Source: Paenibacillus sp. FSL H8-0048
GTDB taxonomy: Bacteria; Bacillota; Bacilli; Paenibacillales; Paenibacillaceae
Direction: 5' to 3'
Assembly: GCF_038002825.1 (NCBI RefSeq)
Contig: NZ_JBBODF010000001.1
Span: forward strand, 4,712,001 to 4,776,000
Length of the DNA: 64,000 nucleotides
The notes under the pieces were generated by a model, which searched no databases, was not told where the DNA came from, and saw only the letters and a program-made list of their open reading frames with translations. This document shows, piece by piece, positions 34,312 through 43,037 of the stretch; the first letter of the stretch is position 1; each line of letters begins with the position of its first letter. The position numbers and the translations under genes were made by a program.

Positions 34312-34821
34312 TTGGACATGAATAATGGAAAAGGAAAAGCTCATGTTGTTGAATTTATGACTTGGGCAGAGGAGCAGGGCTGGGAGATAAGGAGGAAGTC
34401 CGGTTCTCAGCTACATTTAGATAGCGGCATTACTTCCCGATATAAAGGACTACCCGAAGAGTATTTAGAATTTCTAAAAGTAGTTGAGGTGTGCGTTGCA
34501 CCGGATGAGCAAACCTGGTTTATTGGTGAGGCTGAGTTCAATCATAGTGCGGGAAGCGAATTCCGGTGGAACGAATTTGAACTGCTAAGTTTGGAGGCCG
34601 CAGCGGGTGATTCAACTTGGCAGTCAGAGATCACGGCCTGGTGGGATCATCACTTGCCGATTGTAATGTCTGTGGAGGATGGTTATTCCTTCTATGCCAT
34701 TGCAACGGATAGCGGGGCTATTGTTCATGGATGTGAGCCTGAATTTGAAGAGGTTGAGCAGGTAGCCGATTCGTTCGGGGAATTCCTGGCCTGGCTGATG
34801 GCGAATTCGAAGCAAGGATGA
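34312..34821 (+). CDS. SMI1/KNR4 (SUKH)-like protein
   Basis: About 169 residues. The stretch GSQLHLDSGITSRYKGLPEEYLEFLKVVEVCVAPDEQTWFIGEAEF is SUKH-like (a P-E-E-Y-x-x-F-L helix, then a W/F-containing strand). The end has the characteristic EVADSFGEFLAWL helix, as in QVADSFGEFLAWLM. SUKH proteins are mainly immunity proteins against contact-dependent or secreted toxins. No toxin is adjacent, so it counts as an orphan. It begins at TTG 34312 or ATG 34318, both near a weak AGGTG. Confidence 0.75.
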   Translation: MDMNNGKGKAHVVEFMTWAEEQGWEIRRKSGSQLHLDSGITSRYKGLPEEYLEFLKVVEVCVAPDEQTWFIGEAEFNHSAGSEFRWNEFELLSLEAAAGDSTWQSEITAWWDHHLPIVMSVEDGYSFYAIATDSGAIVHGCEPEFEEVEQVADSFGEFLAWLMANSKQG

Positions 34822-34862
34822 AGGGCTGACTCCCGGATCGGCACTATATGACGGAAAGATGG

Positions 34863-34901
34863 AAAAGATCAGAACCTGAAAGATTAGGTTCTGATCTTTT
34901 T
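34863..34901 (+). terminator. Strong terminator
   Basis: AAAAGATCAGAACCT pairs perfectly with AGGTTCTGATCTTTT around a loop of about 8 nt, with a T-run as the right-hand base. Confidence 0.93.
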
Positions 34902-35183
34902 CATTGGATGAGGGTGGAGTGTAGGCAATCGGAATGCATAAGGGGAATAGATGGATTTTGTACACTTGCTAACGAACGAATGGCTGATACTCCAGAAATA
35001 GTTGAAAAAATAACACCTAAATGTTCAAATTCTCACTAGAAGTGCCAAAACCGGTGGCAGCAGATGCTGGTTTTCCACTTAATTTCCCGTTAGCGTCAGA
35101 TGTTGAAGAATTAAGCAGCATTTTTCCACTTGTTAGCGGTCGTGGTTGCGGGCCATCTCTATCCTCAGTTGGATTGTGTTCTT
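34902..35183. other. Gap without a convincing gene
   Basis: Short frames on + lack ribosome binding sites and motifs. A loose direct repeat is visible (TTTTCCACTT followed by GTTAGCG, at about 35072-35096 and again at about 35119-35138). It could be an operator for the XRE gene or chance. Confidence 0.35.
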
Positions 35184-35441
35184 TTAATCCTGCTCCCGGC
35201 CTCGGTTATATTCTATTTCAACCATTTTAATAAGATCGGAGGGGGCGACTTTTAAACTTCTGCAAAGCTCAAATATTTTGGTGATGGACGGCTCGTTGCG
35301 GCCGACCTCGATCATAGAGATATAGGAGCGATCTACGTTGCATTCGTGAGCAAGGTCCTCTTGGCTCAGGCCTTGTTTGAGTCGTATCGCTTTAACGGTT
35401 TTTCCGATAATTTGTTTAAGTGTGCTGGGTGTATCGTTCAA
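35184..35441 (-). CDS. Small XRE-family HTH protein
   Basis: An 85-residue Cro/C1-type DNA-binding protein. The helix-turn-helix is clear: TVKAIRLKQGLSQEDLAHECNVDRSYISMIEVGRNEPSITKIFELCRSL. There is no effector domain. The frame opens with an ATG at 35462, but AAAAGGAG lies within its first codons, so translation should begin at the TTG at 35441, 8 nt after that site. It follows the LysR gene head-to-tail and may share its transcript. Confidence 0.88.
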   Translation of the reverse strand: MNDTPSTLKQIIGKTVKAIRLKQGLSQEDLAHECNVDRSYISMIEVGRNEPSITKIFELCRSLKVAPSDLIKMVEIEYNRGREQD

Positions 35442-35461
35442 GGAAAATACTCCTTTTATCA

Positions 35462-36319
35462 TTATCTATACCTGCCCACCATCTCCACAAACCGAGACAT
35501 TGCGCTGGAGAGTACGGCGTTGCTGTGGTAGATCAACCATACCTCCAGCTTCTGGTATTCTTCGGGGAGGCGGTGGGAAGTGATTCGTCCGGCCTCTTCT
35601 GCCTTGCGGATCGAGGACTTCGGCAGCAGGGAGACGCCGATTCCGGCGGACACCCCGTTTAGAATCATTTCCAGTGTGCCGAACTCCCGGATCTGAACTG
35701 AATGCAGCCCGCTCTCACGCAGGAAGCGCTCCGCTTTAACCCGGTGCGTGCAGCCAACGTCGAAGAACAGCATGGGCTTGTGCAGCAACTCATGCAACTC
35801 ACTAGTCCCCGGTTCAGCAATGAGCACCAGCTCCTCCTCGTAAGCCGCAACATGCCCGATATCCGGCTGGTCTATGGGTCCATAGACGAAGGCACCATCC
35901 AGCTTGTGATCAAGCACCTTGTGCAGAAGGTCATGCGTCTCACCCGTGATGAGCGACAGATGAACATCGGGGTAGCGGGAGTGGTAATCGGCGATCAACG
36001 TCGTCAGATGAGTAACCGCGGTCGTCTCAATGGAGCCAATCCGCAACGGGCCGGCCGGGTGCTCGGAGTATTGTGTTGATTGTACAGCCTCGTCCATAAG
36101 CATGAGTATGGCATTCGCGTATTCCAGCAGGTTCTCGCCCGCAGGCGTTAATGTCATCCCACGGTTAGACCGGTGAAATAGCGGGACCTTCAGCTCGGCC
36201 TCCAGGAACTGAATCCGGCTGGTCACATTCGACTGTACATAGTTCAAGGCTTGCGCAGCCTTCGTAATCGTACCCTCACGGGCCACAGCCTGAAAAATCC
36301 TCAAATCTCCACTTTCCAT
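35462..36319 (-). CDS. LysR family transcriptional regulator
   Basis: A 285-residue regulator with the N-terminal winged helix DLRIFQAVAREGTITKAAQALNYVQSNVTSRIQFLEAELKVPLFHRSNRGMTLTPAG and a two-lobe periplasmic-binding-like effector domain. It resembles CzcR/YwbI-type regulators, with GTLEMILNGVSAGIGVSLLPKS near the end. AGAAGGTG precedes the ATG. No divergent target sits next to it (the upstream + gene at 36459 is an immunity-type orphan). Target unknown. Confidence 0.92.
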   Translation of the reverse strand: MESGDLRIFQAVAREGTITKAAQALNYVQSNVTSRIQFLEAELKVPLFHRSNRGMTLTPAGENLLEYANAILMLMDEAVQSTQYSEHPAGPLRIGSIETTAVTHLTTLIADYHSRYPDVHLSLITGETHDLLHKVLDHKLDGAFVYGPIDQPDIGHVAAYEEELVLIAEPGTSELHELLHKPMLFFDVGCTHRVKAERFLRESGLHSVQIREFGTLEMILNGVSAGIGVSLLPKSSIRKAEEAGRITSHRLPEEYQKLEVWLIYHSNAVLSSAMSRFVEMVGRYR

Positions 36320-36458
36320 TGCGGTGTCACCTTCTGTATATCATAATCTAGGGTAGTACCTTCCGATGCTGATCATTGTACTGAATTCTATCCTTGATGA
36401 CAAATCCGGCACCCGAAAGGGCCGCTTGGATTAACGATCTCTTACAGGGAGTGAGCAG

Positions 36459-37301
36459 ATGGAGCACCGCAAAATAATGAATGCATTCAACAAAGAGATT
36501 CGTACCCTCCAGAAGAAAACCGTATCTGAAGAAGAACTCAAAGAATGGTACACGTTAATTAAAGATAGCATCCAGAACGACATCAAAGACGGATACAAAG
36601 AAACCATTGCCAGAAACCTAACGCTTGGAATTGGTGTACATGGCGGAGATTATCCCAAAAATCTGATTCTGAACGGGGACACGGAAGGGTGGAAGTATGT
36701 TACCCGGTTTCTGTATTGGGAGGAGTATATTCTGCGGAGACTGTTCAAGTATAAAGAGGTCTCTTCAAGAACGATAGGCTGTATCATAGGATTAGCCTTG
36801 CTATGGGATATGAAGGAGCTGGCACAATTGGCCAGAGATTATTTCCAGATGATATTTGAACAAGATACGCAGCGCTATGCCCACAAGGAGACGCATCATT
36901 TGTTCATGGCGTTGTTACATGACTTATTCGTCACGGAGCAGATCAATCAGGAGCTGTATCCGATGCTGCCGGAGCAGCATGTGTACCGGAGATTTCTCGA
37001 TTATTGGTCTACCACGGATGAAGAGCTGCTGCGTAGCCTAATGGGTGAAATCTGCGATTACCATATCTACAGCTCCCTGGATCTTCCCCATAAATTCGCA
37101 GAAATTCTATGTCTGAATTACATCCCTTATGAGGTCCGGCTCATCCAAAAAATAAGACAGAATCAGGGACTAACCGCCGCTACAGTAGACCATCCCCTGC
37201 TGACCACCCCGCTTGCTCAGATTCCAGAAAGCAAAGTAGAGTGGGATCTGCTGAATGATGAGGTGTACCAATACTTATTAAGAAGGGAAGCCGGGAGCTA
37301 G
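36459..37301 (+). CDS. Helical protein of unknown function, possibly immunity-type
   Basis: A 280-residue, almost entirely helical cytoplasmic protein with many aromatic and charged residues (ARNLTLGIGVHGGDYPKNLIL, KYVTRFLYWEEYILRRLFKYKEV). No enzyme motif, signal peptide or membrane segment is visible. I cannot assign a family. It is followed 25 bp later by a DUF4304-like protein and is probably co-transcribed. Both look like the orphan immunity genes common in Paenibacillus. Its ribosome binding site AGGGAG is well placed. Confidence 0.65.
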   Translation: MEHRKIMNAFNKEIRTLQKKTVSEEELKEWYTLIKDSIQNDIKDGYKETIARNLTLGIGVHGGDYPKNLILNGDTEGWKYVTRFLYWEEYILRRLFKYKEVSSRTIGCIIGLALLWDMKELAQLARDYFQMIFEQDTQRYAHKETHHLFMALLHDLFVTEQINQELYPMLPEQHVYRRFLDYWSTTDEELLRSLMGEICDYHIYSSLDLPHKFAEILCLNYIPYEVRLIQKIRQNQGLTAATVDHPLLTTPLAQIPESKVEWDLLNDEVYQYLLRREAGS

Positions 37302-37326
37302 AGCTGCTGGCCGAAAGGAGACTCAT

Positions 37327-38469
37327 ATGGCTTATGACCGGATCGATTGGCATTCCGGGGGAGATTATCCGGCGGATCTGCCGGAAGAGAATGGCGGAAT
37401 TCACATCGGCATGTTTCTGGCCTGGGCCTTAGGCCACGGGATGGCGGGCGAATTTCACCTTGAGGAGTCGGCGGAGGCGCTGAAGCGGCTGAAGCAGCGT
37501 GAGCTCACGGGGCTGGAATACCTGGTGGAGTATTGTGACGGGAAGTTCTGGGATGAGGATCTGGACGAGCGCGGCAATGCCTTCGCCGCCGATTATTATG
37601 ACGATCAATCGGCGTTCGCTGCTCAGTATGAAAGCTATCTTAATGATTATTGTGAGGTCTTCAACCAATACCCAAGCATCTATCATGTGGAGAACACCTG
37701 GGAGAATTATGACCGCCTGCAGCCCTTGCTGGACGAACGTTATGCCCAGTGGGAAGTTTGGTCTGAGGACCCGTCCCACCGTAAGCTCGATCCCAAAGTG
37801 CAATTCCTTCAGGCCTGCCAGCAGACCGGACAGCAGTTCCTCCAGGCAGAGGGCTTCAAATCCAATAAGGCGGGTACAGTATGGAAAAAAACAGCGGCTG
37901 ACAAGGACACCGTGTTCGAGTTATCCTTCCACCCGGAATCTTACAATACCCGCACCGATGTGCGGATGACGTTGAACCTGCGGATTACCAGCAAGCAGCT
38001 CAAAAAATGGACTGCCGGGCAGGCTGGCAGAGGGGACGATACCGTTCTGTTCGGCTCACTGTGCAGGCTGCAGAAATCGTCAAGCGCCATTGTCTTCCAG
38101 ATTGCAGGCTCACAGCTGGACTCCTCCCTGCGCGAGATCGGTCAGATGATCGGGGAACGTGTGCTGCCGCTGTTCGCGCTGTTCGCAGACCGTCCCCGTG
38201 CACTTGAGCAGCTTGCCGCTTGCGGAGCAGGATTCCCCGGCATCTGCGATGCTGAATCCAGTCCGCTGGCCTACCTGCTGTGCTTCGGCACAGGGGAGCA
38301 GGCGCAGCGTTTCTTCGCCCATTACTTCAACAGTCGGCCGTCGCCTTGGCGCCGGAATATTCATCAGACCTACCAGAAGCTAAGTGAGGGAGAAGCCTGG
38401 AACTATTCCGCCTATTACCGTGAGAATGATGTGAAGCTGGCCTTCAAGAACGGCCTGGTTATTCCTTGA
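37327..38469 (+). CDS. Two-domain protein: DUF7832-like N-terminus and DUF4304-like C-terminus
   Basis: A 380-residue protein. The first 140 residues carry DRIDWHSGGDYPADLPEENGGIHIGMFLAWALGHGM, the pattern of DUF7832-type proteins. From about residue 155 the DUF4304 pattern follows (QFLQAEGFKSNKAGTVWKKTAADKDTVFELSFHPES), a group that recurs in immunity and contact-inhibition neighbourhoods. No catalytic residues stand out. AAAGGAG precedes the ATG. It is likely in an operon with the gene at 36459. The joining of the two domains in one chain is known from Firmicutes, but its role is not. Confidence 0.7.
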   Translation: MAYDRIDWHSGGDYPADLPEENGGIHIGMFLAWALGHGMAGEFHLEESAEALKRLKQRELTGLEYLVEYCDGKFWDEDLDERGNAFAADYYDDQSAFAAQYESYLNDYCEVFNQYPSIYHVENTWENYDRLQPLLDERYAQWEVWSEDPSHRKLDPKVQFLQACQQTGQQFLQAEGFKSNKAGTVWKKTAADKDTVFELSFHPESYNTRTDVRMTLNLRITSKQLKKWTAGQAGRGDDTVLFGSLCRLQKSSSAIVFQIAGSQLDSSLREIGQMIGERVLPLFALFADRPRALEQLAACGAGFPGICDAESSPLAYLLCFGTGEQAQRFFAHYFNSRPSPWRRNIHQTYQKLSEGEAWNYSAYYRENDVKLAFKNGLVIP

Positions 38470-38493
38470 TGCTATAGCCGGGCAGCAGGGATG

Positions 38494-38769
38494 TTACCAC
38501 ACCCCAAAGCCCGGATCATACTCCCGGACGGCTGAATAAATTCCTTCCACTATACGGGGAAGGTCTTCTTCCGGGTAGCCATAGTCCTCGGGCATGGCCT
38601 GCGGGGGAACAATAGCAGATACGCTGCCGGGGTACAGCTCAATCTTATGCTTTTCCAGCCCAATCTCGAAAGAATCCTTGAATGTCAACCCGTCATGGGC
38701 CAGAAAAAAGTACATGTCGTGGATATCATCCTCTTCTATGATGAGCACACCTTGTTCGTTCAGCTTCAT
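38494..38769 (-). CDS. Small acidic hypothetical protein
   Basis: A 91-residue acidic protein (MKLNEQGVLIIEEDDIHDMYFFLAHDG ... EDLPRIVEGIYSAVREYDPG). The frame reads upstream to 38799, but AGGAGG stands 8 nt before the ATG at 38769, which fixes the start. No known domain. It converges on the DUF4304-like gene with a 24-bp gap and is downstream of the PocR-AraC gene on the same strand. Confidence 0.6.
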   Translation of the reverse strand: MKLNEQGVLIIEEDDIHDMYFFLAHDGLTFKDSFEIGLEKHKIELYPGSVSAIVPPQAMPEDYGYPEEDLPRIVEGIYSAVREYDPGFGVW

Positions 38770-38802
38770 AAGATAGCCTCCTGCTCGAATAGTGTACATC
38801 TA

Positions 38803-39804
38803 TTATATTCGATTTGTTAGGAGAGAAGCACGGTAGGACAGGGGAGTTGCCGACTCGTATCTCTTGAAGATCTTAATGAAATAACCGGCATCGCAAAAAT
38901 TCAAGTGATTGCTGATCTCGTTGACTGACCAATCCGTTGTTGCCAGCAGCTCCTTCGCCCGCCCGATCTTCATACGGGCGACATATAGGGAGAAATGCTC
39001 GCCCATCTCCCTGGTGAACAGGCGGCTGAAGTAGCTGGGGCTGATATGGCATAGCTGTGCCAGCGATTTCAGCGAGAAATTCTCTTCCCGGTGGCTAAGC
39101 ATATAGTCCAAGGCAGGCTGTAGCGTAGGACTTATGCATTCCGTCTTGTATGCGCTTCCCAAAGAGGCCGGAGTCTTAGGAGCCGAGGGCGGCTCTACGG
39201 GCAAAGGCGGCAGCTCAAGCTGGAGCTTAGACTCCTGGGGGTTCATGGCCTCAACTTGCCTGCTTCGCTCCAGCAGCTCATGCTTCAGGATCGATTCCTT
39301 GACCACATAGTTGCACAAATGATAGAGCATGTCGGCGGTAGCCACAACCTCCTCATAGGTCATGACGGGCAGCAGCTCATACTTGCGTGCCCGTTCCTCC
39401 GTCATGGCGTCCTGCTGCGGACGGGATACAATCTGCTCCAGATTCGGGCCGCTTCCCTCGGCCAGCCGGATCTGTCCGGCCATCAGCGCACCGATGTACT
39501 GATTATCGACAATGATAGGTATAGCAATGTCGAGAATATCGAAGTGGCAGCGGTAGATATAGGGCCGGCTCAGCCGCACAGCCTCCAGACCTCCGCGCGC
39601 GTCACATTTTTGACAATAGGCTGAGAATTCCTTGTCGCTGCGCACGGTCTGGCAGAAGGCCTGACAGCGGCTATGTGCGGTAACCGGCACGCCTTTATAA
39701 TCGACCATAATGATAGCCATGAGTGTCACAAGGGACAACGATTCCTGAAGCTTGCCCCATTCGTCCATATCAATGATATACTTCAAGTCGAATTTGGATT
39801 GCAT
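38803..39804 (-). CDS. PocR sensor-domain AraC family regulator
   Basis: A 333-residue regulator. The first about 165 residues form a PocR domain with its cysteine cluster (HSRCQAFCQTVRSDKEFSAYCQKCDARGG) and YRCHFDILDIAIPIIVDNQYIGALMAGQIR. The C-terminal AraC helix-turn-helix is intact (FSLKSLAQLCHISPSYFSRLFTREMGEHFSLYVARMKI ... WSVNEISNHLNFCDAGYFIKIFKRYESATPLSYR). PocR domains sense small polyols such as propanediol or glycerol. It is divergent from gldA-dhaKL, so it most likely activates that operon in response to glycerol or dihydroxyacetone. AAAGGGTG favours the ATG at 39804. Confidence 0.92.
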   Translation of the reverse strand: MQSKFDLKYIIDMDEWGKLQESLSLVTLMAIIMVDYKGVPVTAHSRCQAFCQTVRSDKEFSAYCQKCDARGGLEAVRLSRPYIYRCHFDILDIAIPIIVDNQYIGALMAGQIRLAEGSGPNLEQIVSRPQQDAMTEERARKYELLPVMTYEEVVATADMLYHLCNYVVKESILKHELLERSRQVEAMNPQESKLQLELPPLPVEPPSAPKTPASLGSAYKTECISPTLQPALDYMLSHREENFSLKSLAQLCHISPSYFSRLFTREMGEHFSLYVARMKIGRAKELLATTDWSVNEISNHLNFCDAGYFIKIFKRYESATPLSYRASLLTNRI

Positions 39805-39975
39805 CCGGCTCACCCTTTCCATCTACAGTGACAATGAGAACAAGATAATTATAATTCAGATGCTGACAACATAATAATACTATTTTGCAGCATATTAATT
39901 CGTTTGCTTTGTCCCATGCGCGCCTCTATCCACTTGTCTATAATGAGGACATACGACCCGAGGAGGAATGAAAGA

Positions 39976-41118
39976 ATGAGAAGAACCTTTATCAGCCCGG
40001 CTAAGTACACACAAGGTGAGGATGAGCTGCTTCAATTGGGATACTTCGTCAGTACTTTCGGTACATCGGCTCTGCTGATTGCGCACCCGGATGATGTGAA
40101 GCGTGTGCAGGCCAAGCTTGATGCCACCAGCCGTCAATTCGGCATTACCCTTGTGAAGGGGGATTTCCAGGGCGAATGCTCCCGGCAGGAGATTTCCAGA
40201 CTACAGGAGCTGGCCCGTGAGCACAAGTGTGCTTGCACTATCGGTCTTGGCGGCGGCAAGGCCATCGACACGGCTAAATGTGTGGCAGAAGGCGAGGCGC
40301 TGATTATCGTTCCTACCATTGCGGCTACTGATGCACCCACCAGTCATTCCGCTGTTATTTACACTTCTGAAGGCGCTTTCGAGGATTATGCTTACTTCAA
40401 AGCCAGCCCTTCGGTGGTGCTGATTGATACAACTGTTATTGCGCAGGCGCCTACCCGCTTCCTGGTATCCGGGATGGGCGATGCCCTCTCCACCTACTTC
40501 GAGGCCAGAGCTACTGCGGCTTCCTATTCCAATGTCAATGCGGGGCTTCCTTGCGGAGTGCATGCAGGCGTGATTACGGAGGCCAAAGGCACCAAAGCCG
40601 CGCTGGCCCTTGCCCGCTTATGCTACGATACACTGCTGGAGGATGGCGCCAAGGCCAAGCTGGCTTGCGATCAGAACGTGGTGACACCGGCACTGGAGAA
40701 TATTATTGAGACGAACATCCTGCTGTCGGGACTCGGGTTCGAGAGCAGCGGCCTGGCTGCCGCACATGCTATCCATAACGGTCTGACGGCGCTTGAAGGC
40801 ACCCATCATTATTACCATGGCGAGAAGGTGGCCTTCAGCACGATTGCCCAGCTCGTTCTGGAGAATGCGCAGCAGGCTGAGATCAATCAGGTGTTGTCCT
40901 TCTGCCACGCTGTGGGCCTTCCCGTATGCCTGGCCGATATTGGTGTCGCATCCATCTCCCATGACGAGCTGATGGAAGTGGCCCGCAAGGCGTGTATCCC
41001 GGAGGAGTCGATTCATTCGATGCCGTTCCCGGTTACCGCTGAAGCGGTCGCCGCTGCCATAGCTGTTGCTGACAAGTTGGGCGAAGCCTTCAAGAAGAGC
41101 AAGGAGCAGCGCGTATGA
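39976..41118 (+). CDS. gldA: Glycerol dehydrogenase
   Basis: A 380-residue NAD-dependent, zinc-type alcohol dehydrogenase that oxidises glycerol to dihydroxyacetone. The NAD loop GLGGGKAIDTAK, the APTSHSAVIY segment, and metal ligands Asp in GMGDALSTYFEAR and His in AAHAIHNGL and YYHGEKVAF are all in place. AGGAGG precedes the ATG at 39976; the longer frame from 39904 is not used. The stop overlaps the start of the dihydroxyacetone kinase gene (ATGA), so both steps of the pathway are translated together. Confidence 0.95.
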   Translation: MRRTFISPAKYTQGEDELLQLGYFVSTFGTSALLIAHPDDVKRVQAKLDATSRQFGITLVKGDFQGECSRQEISRLQELAREHKCACTIGLGGGKAIDTAKCVAEGEALIIVPTIAATDAPTSHSAVIYTSEGAFEDYAYFKASPSVVLIDTTVIAQAPTRFLVSGMGDALSTYFEARATAASYSNVNAGLPCGVHAGVITEAKGTKAALALARLCYDTLLEDGAKAKLACDQNVVTPALENIIETNILLSGLGFESSGLAAAHAIHNGLTALEGTHHYYHGEKVAFSTIAQLVLENAQQAEINQVLSFCHAVGLPVCLADIGVASISHDELMEVARKACIPEESIHSMPFPVTAEAVAAAIAVADKLGEAFKKSKEQRV

Positions 41119-42875
41119 AAAAGATAATCAACGATCCGGCTAACCTCGTCCGTGAGATGTGCAGCGGACTGGTGATGGCTTATCCGCAGCTGACCTTCGA
41201 CAGCAAATACAAAATTATCTCCAGGTCTGCGCCGAATCCTGACAAGGTAACGCTGATCAGCGGCGGAGGCAGCGGCCATGAGCCGGCCCATGCCGGGCTG
41301 GTCGGACCGGGAATGCTGGATGCCGCAGTCTGCGGGGATGTCTTCGCTTCCCCCTCACAGATTCAGGTCTATCAGGCGATCCGCAACCATACCGGCCATA
41401 AGGGCGCGCTGCTGATTATCAAGAATTACAGCGGCGATATGATGAACTTCCAGAATGCGGCTTATCTGGCGGCTGAGGACGGCCTCGCTGTGGACTATGT
41501 CAAGGTTGATGATGATATTGCAGTAGAAGACAGCCTGTATACGGTGGGGCGCAGAGGGGTTGCAGGCACGATTCTGGTGCATAAGGTTGCCGGTGCGGCA
41601 GCCGAGGCCGGACTGCCGCTCTCAGAGGTGAAGCAGGCCGCGCAGCATGCGGCAGAGCATGTGCGCAGTCTTGGTTTTGCTTTTACCTCATGCACAGTTC
41701 CAGCCAAGGGCACGCCTACCTTCCAGCTTCAGGAGGATGAGATGGAGTATGGGGTCGGCATCCATGGGGAGCCGGGTATCCGCAGAGAAAAGCTGCTCAG
41801 CGCCGATGAGCTTGCGGAACGGATGATCTCTGCCTTGCTGTCCAGTCTGCACCTGGATCAGCCGGACGGCGGAGAGGTAGTGGTGCTGGTCAACGGCTTC
41901 GGCGCAACGCCTCTGCAGGAGCTGTACCTGCTCAATCACTCCGTAATCCGTAGCCTGGGCGAACGGGAAATCATCATCCGCCAATCGCTTGTCGGCAACT
42001 ATATGACCAGCATAGATATGGCGGGCGCTTCTATCAGCCTGATGAAGCTGGATGATGAGCTGCGCAGATGGCTTGCTGAGCCTTGCGATACTCCGGCGCT
42101 GCGGTTAACGGGTGAGCTTGGGCCGGTGCAATACGTCAGCCCTCTTCCGCAGCAGGAGTCTCAGGCGGAGGTGAGCCTGACGGCAGAGACTGATCCGGGC
42201 TTCGCTGTCCTCCGTGATGAACGGCTGCAGCTTACGAACATCATCTATCTGGTGGATAAGATGAGCGAGATTATTATCGTGAATGAGGCTCCCTTCTGTG
42301 AGCTGGATGCCCATGCCGGTGATGGAGATTTCGGGATGAGTGTCGCCAAGGGCTTCAAGCAATTGAAGCGGGAATGGCAGGAGCTTGTGCAGCATCACGC
42401 TTCGGATATCGGCAGCTTCCTTCAGGCCTGCTCGCTGATTATTATGGAGCATTGCGGCGGAGCTTCCGGTCCAATCTGGGGCTCGGCCTTCCGCTCAGCA
42501 GGCAAATATGCCACAGGCCGGACCTCGCTGAATACACTGGAGATGGCCGGAATGCTGGAAGCAGCGGTTCAGGGCATCCAGGCGACAGGTGAACGCTCCT
42601 TCGGACGGGGGGCAGTCGTGGGAGATAAGACGCTGATCGATGCGCTGATTCCTTGTGCCGAAGCCTGGAAGAGCAGTGCGGAGCAGAAGCTGTCCTTGAA
42701 GGAGGCTTTCGCCAAGGCGGCCGAAGCGGCTGTCACTGGGGCGGAACGTACGAAATCCATCGTTGCGCGGATGGGCCGGGCCGGGACGGTAGGCGAGCGC
42801 AGCATCGGCTACCCGGATGCGGGCGCATTTGCTCTGGGGGTCATTTTCACAGAGCTGTCTAACGCTGTCCAGTAA
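41115..42875 (+). CDS. Dihydroxyacetone kinase, single-chain DhaK-DhaL
   Basis: A 586-residue fusion of the substrate-binding K domain (1 to about 330) and the nucleotide-binding L domain (about 375-586). K contains GGGSGHEPAHAGLVG and the covalent substrate His in YGVGIHGEPGIRR. L contains DAHAGDGDFGMSVAKGF, whose aspartates hold Mg-ATP, and GGASGPIWGSAF. Single-chain enzymes use ATP directly instead of PTS phosphoryl transfer (no DhaM is present), phosphorylating dihydroxyacetone made by GldA. It is controlled with gldA, probably by the divergent PocR-AraC regulator. Confidence 0.95.
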   Translation: MKKIINDPANLVREMCSGLVMAYPQLTFDSKYKIISRSAPNPDKVTLISGGGSGHEPAHAGLVGPGMLDAAVCGDVFASPSQIQVYQAIRNHTGHKGALLIIKNYSGDMMNFQNAAYLAAEDGLAVDYVKVDDDIAVEDSLYTVGRRGVAGTILVHKVAGAAAEAGLPLSEVKQAAQHAAEHVRSLGFAFTSCTVPAKGTPTFQLQEDEMEYGVGIHGEPGIRREKLLSADELAERMISALLSSLHLDQPDGGEVVVLVNGFGATPLQELYLLNHSVIRSLGEREIIIRQSLVGNYMTSIDMAGASISLMKLDDELRRWLAEPCDTPALRLTGELGPVQYVSPLPQQESQAEVSLTAETDPGFAVLRDERLQLTNIIYLVDKMSEIIIVNEAPFCELDAHAGDGDFGMSVAKGFKQLKREWQELVQHHASDIGSFLQACSLIIMEHCGGASGPIWGSAFRSAGKYATGRTSLNTLEMAGMLEAAVQGIQATGERSFGRGAVVGDKTLIDALIPCAEAWKSSAEQKLSLKEAFAKAAEAAVTGAERTKSIVARMGRAGTVGERSIGYPDAGAFALGVIFTELSNAVQ

Positions 42876-42889
42876 GTGTTGCCTGGGTA

Positions 42890-42932
42890 TAAGCCCGCCT
42901 GTCACTTCATCGTGACGGCGGGCTTATTTGTT
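42890..42932 (+). terminator. Terminator of the gldA-dhaKL operon
   Basis: AAGCCCGCC with GTCAC pairs with GTGAC and GGCGGGCTT around TTCATC, followed by ATTTGTTG. Confidence 0.88.
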
Positions 42933-43037
42933 GTGGGAGTAAACGAGGAGCCTGGGATATATGCTGGGTGTGATATGATGGAAGATAATTGACCTGATCA
43001 TTATGTGATATTCTTAGAATTTACAGGAGGGATCATC

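Noticed and set aside
35021..35230. Short plus-strand frame between 34902 and 35230
   Set aside because: No ribosome binding site, overlaps the end of the XRE gene, low-complexity composition.
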